Below, piece after piece: positions 8,641 through 17,565 of a DNA stretch of 64,000 nt (positions are counted from its first letter, which is position 1; every line of letters begins with the position of its first letter). The DNA comes from JAKFWF01 sp031367505 (lineage in GTDB: Bacteria; Pseudomonadota; Alphaproteobacteria; Rhizobiales; Hyphomicrobiaceae): positions 1 to 64,000 of the forward strand of contig JANLPY010000629.1 in the NCBI GenBank assembly GCA_031367505.1, written 5' to 3'. A program made the position numbers and the translations under genes. Below the pieces are notes generated by a model, which worked only from the letters and a program-made list of their open reading frames with translations, made no database searches and was not told where the DNA came from.

Positions 8641-9669
8641 TTATCGGTTGGTCAGCTTCAACTCGATGCGGCGGTTACGGCGCAGGATATCTTCAGTGTT
8701 TCCGTCTTCCAGGGGCTGAAACTCGCCATAACCGGCGGCGACCAGACGTTTCGCTGGTACGCCGCGAGAGATCAAGTATCGCACGACCGAAATCGCGCGC
8801 GAGGTCGACAGTTCCCAGTTGGACGGGAATTGCGACGATGCAATCGGCCGTTGATCGGTGTGCCCATCGACCTGCATCGCCCAATCGATCTCGGGCGGAA
8901 TCGAGCGTTGCAACTCGACGATCGCCTGGGCGAGCTGGTCGATCGCGGCCAACCCTTCAGGCGTCATCGTTGATTGACCCGAGGGAAATAGCACTTCGGA
9001 TTGGAACACGAAGCGGTCACCCACGACGCGGATATCTTTGCGATCCTTCAACAGCTCGCGTAGCCGGCCAAAAAAATCCGAGCGGTAGCGCTGCAACTCT
9101 TGCACCTGCCGCGCCAGGGCGGCGTTGAGCCGAGTACCCATGTCCTTGATGCGATCCTGGCTATCGCGATCTTTTTTCTCCGATGCTTCGAGCGCGTCAT
9201 TCAGCGATGCAAGTTGCCGCCGGAGAGCCAGCAATTGCTGATTGAGCAGATCGACCTTGGATTGTGCCTCGGCTGCGACCTTATTTTTCTCGTCCAGTTC
9301 GCTCGTCAGTGCCGAAATGCGATTGCTGGCACCCTTGACCTTCTCATCGGAGCCGGCCGCGATCGCCGAGAGCCGGGCATTGTCTTCACGCAGCAATGTC
9401 AACGAAGCCTGGATGGTCGATAACTCATCCTCGGCTGACTTCGCCTTGCCCTTTTCGAGCGACATCAAATTCGTCAACTCGGCGATCTGCCGGTTGAGCC
9501 GGCGCAGCGCGCTGTCCTTGCCGCTACTTTCCTGGGCGACATAGAACTGCGATAGCATGAAAATCGACAGCAGGAATGTGACAACCAGCAACAGCGTCGA
9601 CAGCACATCGACGTACCCTGGCCAAAATTCTCCGTACTCGGCTGAACCAGCTCTACGTCCGCGGGCCAT
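8641..9669 (-). CDS. OmpA/MotB-like peptidoglycan-binding protein of an ExbB/MotA-type pair
   Basis: This 342-residue protein has one N-terminal transmembrane helix (about residues 20-45), a long coiled coil (about 50-190) and a C-terminal OmpA-like peptidoglycan-binding domain (QVDGHTDQRPI, LSTSRAISVVRYLI, GYGEFQP, RRIELKLTN). It resembles MotB or the stator partner of ExbB-like proteins. It starts six bases after the ExbB-like gene and should form an inner-membrane complex with it that reaches the peptidoglycan. No flagellar genes are nearby, so an envelope-maintenance role is more likely than motility. Confidence 0.88.
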   Translation of the reverse strand: MARGRRAGSAEYGEFWPGYVDVLSTLLLVVTFLLSIFMLSQFYVAQESSGKDSALRRLNRQIAELTNLMSLEKGKAKSAEDELSTIQASLTLLREDNARLSAIAAGSDEKVKGASNRISALTSELDEKNKVAAEAQSKVDLLNQQLLALRRQLASLNDALEASEKKDRDSQDRIKDMGTRLNAALARQVQELQRYRSDFFGRLRELLKDRKDIRVVGDRFVFQSEVLFPSGQSTMTPEGLAAIDQLAQAIVELQRSIPPEIDWAMQVDGHTDQRPIASSQFPSNWELSTSRAISVVRYLISRGVPAKRLVAAGYGEFQPLEDGNTEDILRRNRRIELKLTNR

Positions 9670-9675
9670 GCTGGA

Positions 9676-10728
9676 TCAACTCCGCTTCTGTGGCTTGGCT
9701 GGGGCAGCGGCGACCAGGCCTTTCAGCATACCCGCTACCTCGGCCTGCTGGGCTGCTTGTTCATCGACCCATTGACGCACGATCGTCTGTTCGTTGCGCA
9801 TCTGGCCGACCAGTTGATTGACGCCGGTAGCGAGTTCTTTGACGGCGGGGTCGCTCATATTGTTGAGCCCGTGCGGACCAAGCGCGCCGAGCCGTTCGCT
9901 CAGTTCCGATACCGCACGTTGCAACTCGAACACCGCCGAGTAAATTTGCCGGCCTAGTTGATGATCGGTGCCACCCGCAGAGCCGGAGGTCAGGTCCGTG
10001 ATACCCGATAGCCACTCCTCCAGCTCGTTGTAGAAGCGGTTATGCGATTGTGTTGCTTGCAATTCGAGAAAGCCCAGGACAAGCGAACCGGATAAACCTA
10101 ACAGCGAGGATGAGAATGCCGTGCCCATGCCACGCAAGGGGGCGGCCAACCCTTCCTTCAATTCGCCAAAGGCTGTAGCGCTGTCGGCAGCCTTGGTGTC
10201 GAGCGAGGCGATGGTCTGGCCGACCGCCTGCATAGTCTCCAACAAGCCCCAGAAGGTACCGAGCAGGCCGAGGAACACGAGAAGGCCGACGACGTATTTT
10301 CCGGTATCGCGAGCTTCATCCAAGCGCGAGCCGATCGAATCCATCAGGGTGCGCATCGAGGCGGTGGACAGTGACAGCGTGCCGGTGCGCTCGCGCAGCA
10401 TCGTCGACATCGGCGCAAGCAGCACCGGCTGGCGTTCGCTGATGAGACCCGGGTCAGAAATCCGGAACGCATTGACCCATCGGATTTCCGGGTAAAGCCG
10501 CATGACCTGCCAGAAGGCGAAAAAACAACCGATCACGAAAACAGAAACGATCACGCCGTTGAGGAATGGGTTGGTGGCAAACGATTTCATCAACTGGGGG
10601 GCGAGGATCGCCGCGAGAAAGCCGACCAGCATCAGCATCACCAGCATACGCGCCAGAAACACGCGCGGAGTGCTCAGCACGCGACCGAGGGCGATCGATG
10701 ACTTGGTGTCTTTTCGCGGACGCGCCAT
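9676..10728 (-). CDS. MotA/TolQ/ExbB-like proton channel protein
   Basis: This 350-residue membrane protein has hydrophobic segments at about residues 23-48, 56-75, 145-165 and 195-218. Segments such as GLLVFLGLLGTFWGLLETM and LRGMGTAFSSSLLGLSGSLVLGF match the MotA/TolQ/ExbB proton-channel fold. It is longer than E. coli ExbB and has a charged C-terminal tail. It lies directly upstream of the OmpA-like gene on the same strand (6 bp apart) and is divergent from recQ. Together the two look like a proton-driven envelope complex; they are not recognised as Zorya, because no ZorC, ZorD or ZorE is adjacent. Confidence 0.85.
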   Translation of the reverse strand: MARPRKDTKSSIALGRVLSTPRVFLARMLVMLMLVGFLAAILAPQLMKSFATNPFLNGVIVSVFVIGCFFAFWQVMRLYPEIRWVNAFRISDPGLISERQPVLLAPMSTMLRERTGTLSLSTASMRTLMDSIGSRLDEARDTGKYVVGLLVFLGLLGTFWGLLETMQAVGQTIASLDTKAADSATAFGELKEGLAAPLRGMGTAFSSSLLGLSGSLVLGFLELQATQSHNRFYNELEEWLSGITDLTSGSAGGTDHQLGRQIYSAVFELQRAVSELSERLGALGPHGLNNMSDPAVKELATGVNQLVGQMRNEQTIVRQWVDEQAAQQAEVAGMLKGLVAAAPAKPQKRS

Positions 10729-10966
10729 GTTTTCAGGTTTTCCCGTGGTCGAAATTCATTGCGCCAAAATGACTCTAGAACACCATAGCGCAGCAATTGC
10801 GCATCGAAAACCGGCAGAAACGTGCCGCATGACCGGCAAATGCTCAGAAAAAGGTGGCGAGGCGCGTTAGTTCGCCTGTTGAGGGCCACACTCCCCCGGG
10901 TCTGCTCCCATCCGAATCGAACTATGAGTCGTTGGAGATTGACCTCCAAGGGCCCGTGCGACCATC

Positions 10967-13144
10967 ATGAATGCAGCTCTGAAGCTGAAAGCATCGTTCG
11001 ACCCGGGCGCATCCATGACCGAAGCACTGCGCTTGCTCGAAACCGTGTTTGGTTACAAGAGCTTCCGTTCACATCAGGAGCGCATTGTCGAGACGCTGAT
11101 CAATGGCGGCGATGCACTGGTGTTGATGCCGACGGGCGGCGGCAAGTCGCTATGCTATCAGATCCCGGCGCTGGTCCGGCCGGGAACCGGCATTGTCGTA
11201 TCCCCGCTCATTGCCCTGATGCAGGACCAGGTCGACGCGCTGAAGGCGGTTGGCGTTCGTGCCGCGTTCCTTAATTCGTCGCTCGATCGGGCGACCCAAG
11301 AACAGATTGAATGGCAACTCGTCGGCGGCAAGCTCGACATTTTGTATGTCGCGCCGGAACGCTTGGTACAAGAGCGTACACTCACGCTCCTGCAAAAGGC
11401 CAAGCCATCACTCTTCGCTATCGATGAAGCCCATTGCGTGTCGCAGTGGGGACATGATTTCCGCCTCGAGTATCGCCAGTTGCGCATCCTCGCGGACCGG
11501 TTTCCGGACGTGCCGCGCATCGCGCTGACGGCGACGGCGGACGAGCGCACGCGCGAGGAGATCGTCACCGAACTAAAACTCGAGAAAGCGCAGCGGTTTG
11601 TTGCGAGTTTCGACCGCCCCAACATCCGCTACACCATCGCCGAGATGGGCACGGGGAGCGCGCGCGAGAAGCTGTGGCAGTTCATCGACAGCGAGCATTC
11701 CGGCGATGCCGGCATTGTCTATTGCCTGTCGCGGCGCAGCGTCGATGAAACCGCAGAGTTCCTGAGCAAGAAGGGCCGCAAGGCGCTCGCCTATCACGCG
11801 GGCCTCGCTCCGGATGTGCGCCGCCGGGTGCAAGAGCGGTTCCTGGTCGAGGATGAATTGATCGTAGTTGCCACCATCGCCTTCGGCATGGGTATCGACA
11901 AGCCGGACGTGCGTTTCGTCGCCCATCTGAACATGCCCAAGACGATCGAAGCGTACTATCAGGAAACCGGTCGTGCCGGTCGCGATGGCGAGCCGGCCGA
12001 CGCTTGGCTCGCCTACGGCATGCAGGATCTCATTCAGCTACGCCAATGGATCAATCAGTCGGAAGGCTCCGACGCCTTCAAGCAGGTGCAGCGGCAGAAG
12101 CTCGACGCATTGATCGGCCTTTGTGAATTGCCTACCTGCCGGCGTCAGGCCCTGCTCGCCTACTTCAGCGAAACCGCCTCGCAACCGTGCGGTAACTGCG
12201 ACAATTGCCTCAACCCGCCGGCGACGAACGACGGTACCGTGCAGGCGCAAAAAGCATTGTCCGCGGTCTATCGAACCGGCGAGCGCTTCGGCGTCGGCTA
12301 CGTGATCGATGTCCTAATGGGCAAGACCGATGACCGGATCGGCCGCAATGGGCATGACCGGTTGTCGGTCTTCGGCATCGGCGCCGATCTGGATGCGAGC
12401 GGCTGGCGCAGCTTGTTCCGCCAACTCACCGCCAACGGATTTCTGGTCGGCGACGAGGAAGGCCACGGCTCGTTATTGCTCGGCGAGCGTGCGCGTTTGC
12501 TGCTCAAGGGCGAGATCCCGTTCCGCATGCGTGTGCAGCGAGCGGAAGCTGCGCGCAAGGGTAAGGTCAAGGCGCCGAAGGGTACGCTGGTCGCCGGAGC
12601 GGACGAAGCACTGTTCGGAGCCCTGAAGGCATTGCGGCTCGAACTCGCGCTGGAAGCGAAGGTGCCGCCCTACGTCATTTGTCACGACAAGACGCTGGCG
12701 GATCTGGCGGCTAAGCGGCCGTCGAATTTGTCCAGCCTTGCGGGCATTACCGGGCTTGGCGAAGTTAAGATCAAGCGCTTCGGCCAGCGCCTGATCGACT
12801 GTATCAGCCGCTTCAAAAAACATCCGTTGCTGGAAAACCGGCTGTCCGCAACCGTCAATCAGACGCTGGCGTTTCACATCGCTGGCAAGACCGCCGACCA
12901 GATCGCGGCCGAACGCAGGCTCGATCTGGCAACGATTTACGGTCACTTTGCCGAGGCGATCGAAGCTGGTTTGGTTGAGGCCCGCACCGTGATCGGCCTG
13001 GACGAAGACGAGGTTGACGAGATTTTGGCCGCGTTTGAGCGTTGTAGTACGCTCGACAGCGGCAAGCTCGGCCCTGTCCATGCAGCCCTCGATGGCCGCT
13101 TCGACTACGGCACGCTCAAGTGCCTTCTTGCAGAGCTGCAATAA
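10967..13144 (+). CDS. recQ: ATP-dependent DNA helicase RecQ
   Basis: This 725-residue 3'-5' helicase acts in recombination and replication-fork repair. Motifs are in order: FRSHQERIVETLINGGD, Walker A MPTGGGKSLCYQ (about residue 54), DEAHCVSQWGHDFR, LTATAD, and QETGRAGRDG (motif VI). The zinc-binding cluster is seen as CELPTCRRQ plus CGNCDNC near residues 388-415, followed by the winged helix and an HRDC domain. The length, about 115 residues above E. coli RecQ, comes from an extra C-terminal helix-turn-helix-like region (ENRLSATVNQTLAF onward). The ATG at 10967 lacks a strong ribosome site, and an in-frame ATG at 11015 is possible. Confidence 0.97.
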   Translation: MNAALKLKASFDPGASMTEALRLLETVFGYKSFRSHQERIVETLINGGDALVLMPTGGGKSLCYQIPALVRPGTGIVVSPLIALMQDQVDALKAVGVRAAFLNSSLDRATQEQIEWQLVGGKLDILYVAPERLVQERTLTLLQKAKPSLFAIDEAHCVSQWGHDFRLEYRQLRILADRFPDVPRIALTATADERTREEIVTELKLEKAQRFVASFDRPNIRYTIAEMGTGSAREKLWQFIDSEHSGDAGIVYCLSRRSVDETAEFLSKKGRKALAYHAGLAPDVRRRVQERFLVEDELIVVATIAFGMGIDKPDVRFVAHLNMPKTIEAYYQETGRAGRDGEPADAWLAYGMQDLIQLRQWINQSEGSDAFKQVQRQKLDALIGLCELPTCRRQALLAYFSETASQPCGNCDNCLNPPATNDGTVQAQKALSAVYRTGERFGVGYVIDVLMGKTDDRIGRNGHDRLSVFGIGADLDASGWRSLFRQLTANGFLVGDEEGHGSLLLGERARLLLKGEIPFRMRVQRAEAARKGKVKAPKGTLVAGADEALFGALKALRLELALEAKVPPYVICHDKTLADLAAKRPSNLSSLAGITGLGEVKIKRFGQRLIDCISRFKKHPLLENRLSATVNQTLAFHIAGKTADQIAAERRLDLATIYGHFAEAIEAGLVEARTVIGLDEDEVDEILAAFERCSTLDSGKLGPVHAALDGRFDYGTLKCLLAELQ

Positions 13145-13214
13145 CGTCTGCCCCCCTGTCGCAGCGCCCGGCGTTGGTTATAGTGCCTCCATAAATTTCA
13201 AGGGAGACGCACCA

Positions 13215-14096
13215 ATGGCTGTGATCGGATTCATCGGGCTCGGCAACATGGGCACGCCCATGGCTGGCAACCTCGTCAAGAACGGGCACTCGGTTAAAGG
13301 CTTCGATTTATCGCCGGAGAACCTAACTGCCGCAGCGAAGCGCGGCGTGGTCGCGGCGAAGTCCACTGCCGATGCGGTCGCCAATGCCGACGTGGTGGTC
13401 ACCATGTTGCCGGCCGGAAAGCACGTGCTCGCCGTTTACGCTGAAGCACTCAAGGCTGCCAAGCCCGGCACACTGTTTATCGAATCCTCGACGATCGACG
13501 TGGCGTCGGCGCGGGCCGCTCATGCGATGGCGGTCGAGCATAAGATGCTGTCGGTCGATGCGCCGGTGTCGGGCGGTGTCGGTGGCGCGGAAGGGGCGAC
13601 GCTGACGTTCATGGCGGGCGGCTCGGAGGATGCGTTCGCCAAGGCCAAGCCGATCATCGAAGGCATGGCCAAGCGCGTCGTCCATTGCGGTGGAGCGGGG
13701 GCCGGTCAATCAGCCAAGATCTGCAACAACATGATCCTCGGGATCTCGATGATTGCGGTCGCTGAAGGTTTCGTGCTCGCCGAGAAACTAGGGCTCGATA
13801 AACAAGCGTTGTTCAATGTGGTGTCAACCTCGTCGGGCCAGACCTGGGCGATGACGAACCATTGTCCGGTGCCGGGTCCAGTGCCGGCGTCGCCCGCCAA
13901 CAATGGGTTCAAGGCGGGCTTTGCGGCATCGTTGATGGTCAAGGACATGATGCTCGCGCAGGAGGCGGCGGCAGGTGCCGGCGCCAACACACCTTTGGGT
14001 GCGCTCGCAGCGCAACTCTACCGGATGCACGTGGCGCAGGGCGAAGGCGGCAGCGACTATTCGAGCGTGATTAATTTGATCCGCGGCAACGACTAA
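13215..14096 (+). CDS. mmsB: 3-hydroxyisobutyrate dehydrogenase
   Basis: This 293-residue NAD-dependent beta-hydroxyacid dehydrogenase normally oxidises 3-hydroxyisobutyrate to methylmalonate semialdehyde in valine breakdown. The Rossmann motif GFIGLGNMGTPMAGNL is at residue 5. VDAPVSGGVGGAEGATLTFM is the substrate-binding signature, and Lys in GQSAKICNN is the catalytic lysine. AAGGGAGA precedes the ATG at 13215, which excludes the longer frame from 13014 that overlaps recQ. A close paralogue acting on another beta-hydroxyacid cannot be excluded. The next gene begins one base after the stop. Confidence 0.92.
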   Translation: MAVIGFIGLGNMGTPMAGNLVKNGHSVKGFDLSPENLTAAAKRGVVAAKSTADAVANADVVVTMLPAGKHVLAVYAEALKAAKPGTLFIESSTIDVASARAAHAMAVEHKMLSVDAPVSGGVGGAEGATLTFMAGGSEDAFAKAKPIIEGMAKRVVHCGGAGAGQSAKICNNMILGISMIAVAEGFVLAEKLGLDKQALFNVVSTSSGQTWAMTNHCPVPGPVPASPANNGFKAGFAASLMVKDMMLAQEAAAGAGANTPLGALAAQLYRMHVAQGEGGSDYSSVINLIRGND

Positions 14097-14097
14097 G

Positions 14098-14766
14098 ATG
14101 GCGTCAATCAACCACTATGTTTTTGACGCGTATGGGACGTTGTTCGACGTGCATTCGGCGGCCAACCGTTACGCGTCGGAGATCGGCCCGCAGTGGGAGC
14201 GGATGTCGCAAATCTGGCGAACGAAGCACATCGAGTATACGTGGCTGCACGCCGTCACTGGGCGGCACACGACATTCTGGACGCTGGCGCAACGGAGCCT
14301 CGATTTCGCAGCGGCTTCGTGCGGGGGATTGTCCGATGATCTCAAGCGTAAGTTGTTATCGGCCTATCGAACGCTCGGCGCTTACGGGGAAGTGAAGGGC
14401 GTTCTAACCGATCTCAAAGCGGGTGGTGCGAAGCTCGCAATTTTGACCAACGGCGATCCCGATATGATTGCTGAAGCGATCAAGGCCGCCGATCTCGAAG
14501 GGTTGTTTGATGCGGTGCTGACCGTCCATGAGGCTGGCGTTTTCAAGCCCGACCCTCGGGTCTATAAGCTAGCGACGGATCGCTTTGAAGTTGCGCCGGC
14601 GGCGATCTCATTCCAATCGTCGAACCGGTGGGATGCGGCGGCAGCGCAAGTGTTCGGTTTTCGCACCGTGTGGATCAATCGCGCGGGCGGACCCAACGAA
14701 TATCCCGACATGCCGCCAGATCACACGATTGGTGATCTCACAACGCTCGCGCAACTGAATTTCTGA
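14098..14766 (+). CDS. Haloacid dehalogenase type II
   Basis: This 222-residue HAD-superfamily enzyme looks like an (S)-2-haloacid dehalogenase. The nucleophile Asp is in VFDAYGTLFD at residue 9, the motif II Thr in ILTNGDPD, the motif III Lys in FKPDPRVYK, and the late motif is FQSSNRWDAAAA, close to the SSNxWD pattern of this group. It hydrolyses 2-haloalkanoic acids with inversion, but it could serve another substrate. It begins one base after mmsB and is followed nine bases later by the isomerase-like gene, so the three are probably one transcript. Confidence 0.88.
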   Translation: MASINHYVFDAYGTLFDVHSAANRYASEIGPQWERMSQIWRTKHIEYTWLHAVTGRHTTFWTLAQRSLDFAAASCGGLSDDLKRKLLSAYRTLGAYGEVKGVLTDLKAGGAKLAILTNGDPDMIAEAIKAADLEGLFDAVLTVHEAGVFKPDPRVYKLATDRFEVAPAAISFQSSNRWDAAAAQVFGFRTVWINRAGGPNEYPDMPPDHTIGDLTTLAQLNF

Positions 14767-14775
14767 GGAGCTCAG

Positions 14776-15369
14776 ATGACGGTCATCGACTATTACATGA
14801 CGCTCAACTCGCCGTGGGCCTATCTCGGCAGCCGCCGTTTCATGGAAATTGCCAAGGCGCGTGGCGCGAAAATCGATATCAAGCCGGCGAAGTTCGGCGC
14901 GATCTTCGAAAAGACCGGTGGTCTGCCGTTGGCCAAGCGAGCGCCAGCACGGCGTGATTATCGGACGATGGAGTTGCAGCGGTGGCGGACGTTCCGCGAG
15001 CGCCCGATCGTACTGGAGCCGAAGTTCTTCCCCGCCGATGAAGCGCTGGGCACGCGAATGGTGCTTCGGGCAAAGCTCGCCGGGCTCGATGCGGTGCGAT
15101 TGTCGTCCGAGATCAGCTGTGCGCAGTGGGAGATGGAGGAGAACTTCGCCGATCCGGCCGTGCTCGAGGCAACCGTAAAACGTGCGGGTATTGATCCGGC
15201 CAAGCTAACGGGCGGGCCGTCCGATGCCGAGCTCGATGCCATGCATGATGCGTTTACGGCCGAAGCGCTATCACGCGGCGTGTTCGGCGCGCCAACCTAC
15301 ATGTTGCCGTCGGGTGAGTTCTTCTGGGGCCAGGACCGGCTCGACTTCCTTGACCGCGTGCTCGCCTGA
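14776..15369 (+). CDS. 2-hydroxychromene-2-carboxylate isomerase family protein (DsbA-like fold)
   Basis: This 197-residue protein has a thioredoxin/GST-kappa-like fold of the 2-hydroxychromene-2-carboxylate isomerase family. The start DYYMTLNSPWAYLG carries the conserved Ser in place of a CXXC motif, and GVFGAPTYMLPSGEFFWGQDRLDFL is the C-terminal signature (cis-Pro after Ala). In naphthalene degradation such enzymes use glutathione; here the substrate is unknown, although gshA lies 9 kb upstream. GAGGAG precedes the ATG. It is in tandem with mmsB and the dehalogenase. Confidence 0.88.
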   Translation: MTVIDYYMTLNSPWAYLGSRRFMEIAKARGAKIDIKPAKFGAIFEKTGGLPLAKRAPARRDYRTMELQRWRTFRERPIVLEPKFFPADEALGTRMVLRAKLAGLDAVRLSSEISCAQWEMEENFADPAVLEATVKRAGIDPAKLTGGPSDAELDAMHDAFTAEALSRGVFGAPTYMLPSGEFFWGQDRLDFLDRVLA

Positions 15370-15372
15370 TCG

Positions 15373-16761
15373 TCAGCGAAGATTGGACAGGATCGACAGT
15401 TTGATCCCGAGCCGCTGACGGGCCACGAGGTTGTTCATCGTGGCCGCAAACATCAGCGAGAACGTGGTTGCCGAAGCGGCCCCGATCAATCCAAAGTTCG
15501 GCACCAGCGCCAAGTTGAGACTGATGTTGAGTATGGCGGTGACCGCCAATACGGCGGCGCACATTTTCTGTTGGCCCATCATGTTGAGCAGGAATTCGGA
15601 AGGGCCCATGGCGGCGCGGAATAGAAAGCCGAGCACTAAGATAAACATCACCGGATAACCTGCGGTGAACGCCGGGTCGAACAATCGCAGGAGCGGCCAG
15701 CCGAGCGCCAGCAGTGTGATTGCTGCGGCGAGCGACGGCCAGAATGTCCAACGGACCGCATCGGCAACGAGTGGCTGCAGCGTTTCACGGTCGCCGCGTG
15801 CGTCAAGCGTCGCAAAACGGTTGGCGGCAGCGCTGCCGACCGCATAATGCACGAACATCACGAGGCTCATGGTCTTGGCGGCGGCGAAGTAAATGCCAAC
15901 GTCAGCCGGAGACAAGTAGCGCGAGACGATCAGCACGTCGGCGGTCTGCATGACGATCTCACAGCCGCCAATGACCAGGAGCGGCAGGGACGTCGTGAGC
16001 CAGCTACGCAAGTCGTAACGGCGTGGGCCGGCTGCAATCTCGACCGCCATGCGACGGTTGATCAACACGAATTGCACGAGTGCGGTCGCCCAGGTCGCGA
16101 CGATTGCCGCGATAGCGGCGGTCTGCGCACCCATCGGCAAACCGATTTCATGCGCCGCAACCATCGCGGCCAGAAGTAGCAAAGGACGCAAAACGTAAGG
16201 CGGTAGGAGCGCAATCGAGATCCACGCCTTGCCGCGCCCGATGCCGTCTTGGACGTCGGTCAGGGCGTACATCGGGATGCAGGCGAGTGCGATGTAGAAG
16301 GGGAGAACGTAGGGCCCATTGATGCGATCCCCCAACAGATGCACGCCCGCTAAAGCCAGCAGTGCGACCAGTGTTCCCAATCCGAACGCCATCAATCGTC
16401 CGCCGGCTACCAACCCGCGATGCAGATCAAGCCGGCCTTGTTCCTGGTAAGCTGGGAGCAGCCGGATCATCGCCATGTTGAAGCCGAGGTGCGATAAGCC
16501 GCCAAGGACCAGCACCCAAGTCCAAACTGAAACATAGATGCCGTACTCGGAACCGCCCATCCAGCGGGCCAGCACGATTTGCGACAGATAGAGTATGCCG
16601 GCGCTGGCGACCCGAACGGAGAACGCCAAAATGGCATCGCGCTGCACGATCGAGCGTGCACTGCCGGCAGCAAAGATGTCGCGCAGAGCCTCGACCGCGT
16701 CACGCAACATGGTGGGCGGTGTCGATGCTTGAGCGCTGAGCGTGGACGTGGTGGAGTTCAT
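15373..16761 (-). CDS. Polysaccharide/lipid-linked oligosaccharide flippase (MOP superfamily)
   Basis: This 462-residue protein is rich in hydrophobic helices (about 12) and resembles Wzx/MurJ-like polysaccharide exporters. QIVLARWMGGSEYGIYVSVWTWV near residue 60 is the recognisable N-terminal motif, and SRYLSPADVGIYFAAAKTM is a matching second-half motif. It likely flips a lipid-linked oligosaccharide across the inner membrane. No glycosyltransferase cluster is adjacent; the nearest sugar-related gene is the FkbM methyltransferase at 20150. The gene is convergent with the isomerase gene, 3 bp apart. Confidence 0.88.
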   Translation of the reverse strand: MNSTTSTLSAQASTPPTMLRDAVEALRDIFAAGSARSIVQRDAILAFSVRVASAGILYLSQIVLARWMGGSEYGIYVSVWTWVLVLGGLSHLGFNMAMIRLLPAYQEQGRLDLHRGLVAGGRLMAFGLGTLVALLALAGVHLLGDRINGPYVLPFYIALACIPMYALTDVQDGIGRGKAWISIALLPPYVLRPLLLLAAMVAAHEIGLPMGAQTAAIAAIVATWATALVQFVLINRRMAVEIAAGPRRYDLRSWLTTSLPLLVIGGCEIVMQTADVLIVSRYLSPADVGIYFAAAKTMSLVMFVHYAVGSAAANRFATLDARGDRETLQPLVADAVRWTFWPSLAAAITLLALGWPLLRLFDPAFTAGYPVMFILVLGFLFRAAMGPSEFLLNMMGQQKMCAAVLAVTAILNISLNLALVPNFGLIGAASATTFSLMFAATMNNLVARQRLGIKLSILSNLR

Positions 16762-16842
16762 TTAGGCACAAATCCCGCGAGCCGTGCAATCGGCATCGGC
16801 CCTTATCAATAGTCCATTCATAAGACGTGCCAAGACGATTGG

Positions 16843-17076
16843 TCAGTCCTGTAAGCGCAGACGTTCGCGATGACGGACGACCTCTGCGACGCCAGCCCAG
16901 GCCCAAGTGCGGCCCGCGTCGTTGTTCTGGCCATGCAGGCTGGCAAAGAATTCGGCGACCTCGGCAGCATGCAGCCCATGCCGGCCTTCGAGCACGCAAG
17001 CCATTGTTTCTACATCTTTCGGGCTAGGCGTGACGTCTTCGTCTGGGTGCCAGCTCAGTGTGGTGTGCGGCGTCAT
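16843..17076 (-). CDS. Small conserved-looking hypothetical protein
   Basis: This 77-residue frame has protein-like composition, with the segment VAEFFASLHGQNNDAGRTWA followed by a charged helix ending RHRERLRLQD. It contains no signal peptide and no recognised domain. An ATG start is present but the ribosome site is weak. It lies between the flippase and a small secreted protein and is transcribed in the same direction as the flippase. The call rests on composition and on similarity to short alphaproteobacterial proteins that I recall only loosely. Confidence 0.5.
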   Translation of the reverse strand: MTPHTTLSWHPDEDVTPSPKDVETMACVLEGRHGLHAAEVAEFFASLHGQNNDAGRTWAWAGVAEVVRHRERLRLQD

Positions 17077-17277
17077 AATGGCCTGTCCTGATACTCATAG
17101 TGGGATTGAGTTGCGAATTCCCAGAGGCAGGAGCAATTTTAACGCCAAACCGCATTTCAATTAGCGCCATAGGCAACTCCGCCTCATTTTGATACATTTG
17201 GGCCCGGTTGCGAATCACGTCGTCCAGCAGTTGGACAGTTCAGCTTTGAATACGATACCGGGTCCCGGAGCATGCCG

Positions 17278-17562
17278 ATGTTCATTCACGAACGCCGCCT
17301 CATTTCGACGCTTTCGCGTTTGATCGCGATATCGTCGACGTCGTTGCTTCTGACAACTGCGGTTGCAACTGCGGCGGATCCGAAATCATCGTCCGATATT
17401 ACGATCGAGGTTGTGCCGCCGAGCGAACCGGCTCCGGTACCAACGCCACCGCCGGGAATGAGTGTGACGCCGTGGGCGCCGATGATGGCGCCGGCACCGG
17501 CCGATGGCCAAGTGCCGGGATGTCCCGTCAAGGATCTGAAACCGCTCGATCTACTGGTTTAA
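17278..17562 (+). CDS. Small proline-rich secreted protein
   Basis: This 94-residue protein has an N-terminal hydrophobic signal (LIAISSTSLLLTTAVATAAD, cleavage likely after ATAA). The mature part is Pro-rich, including PPSEPAPVPTPPPGM, with a single Cys near the end. The ATG at 17278 is preferred over 17272 because GGAG then sits at a normal spacing. No function is recognised. It converges with the carboxypeptidase gene, whose stop is only three bases away. Confidence 0.6.
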   Translation: MFIHERRLISTLSRLIAISSTSLLLTTAVATAADPKSSSDITIEVVPPSEPAPVPTPPPGMSVTPWAPMMAPAPADGQVPGCPVKDLKPLDLLV

Positions 17563-17565
17563 CGC

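Noticed and set aside
8641..13144. Zorya-type anti-phage system (stator pair plus helicase)
   Set aside because: No ZorC, ZorD or ZorE is present, the helicase is a full RecQ with HRDC domain, and it is on the opposite strand.
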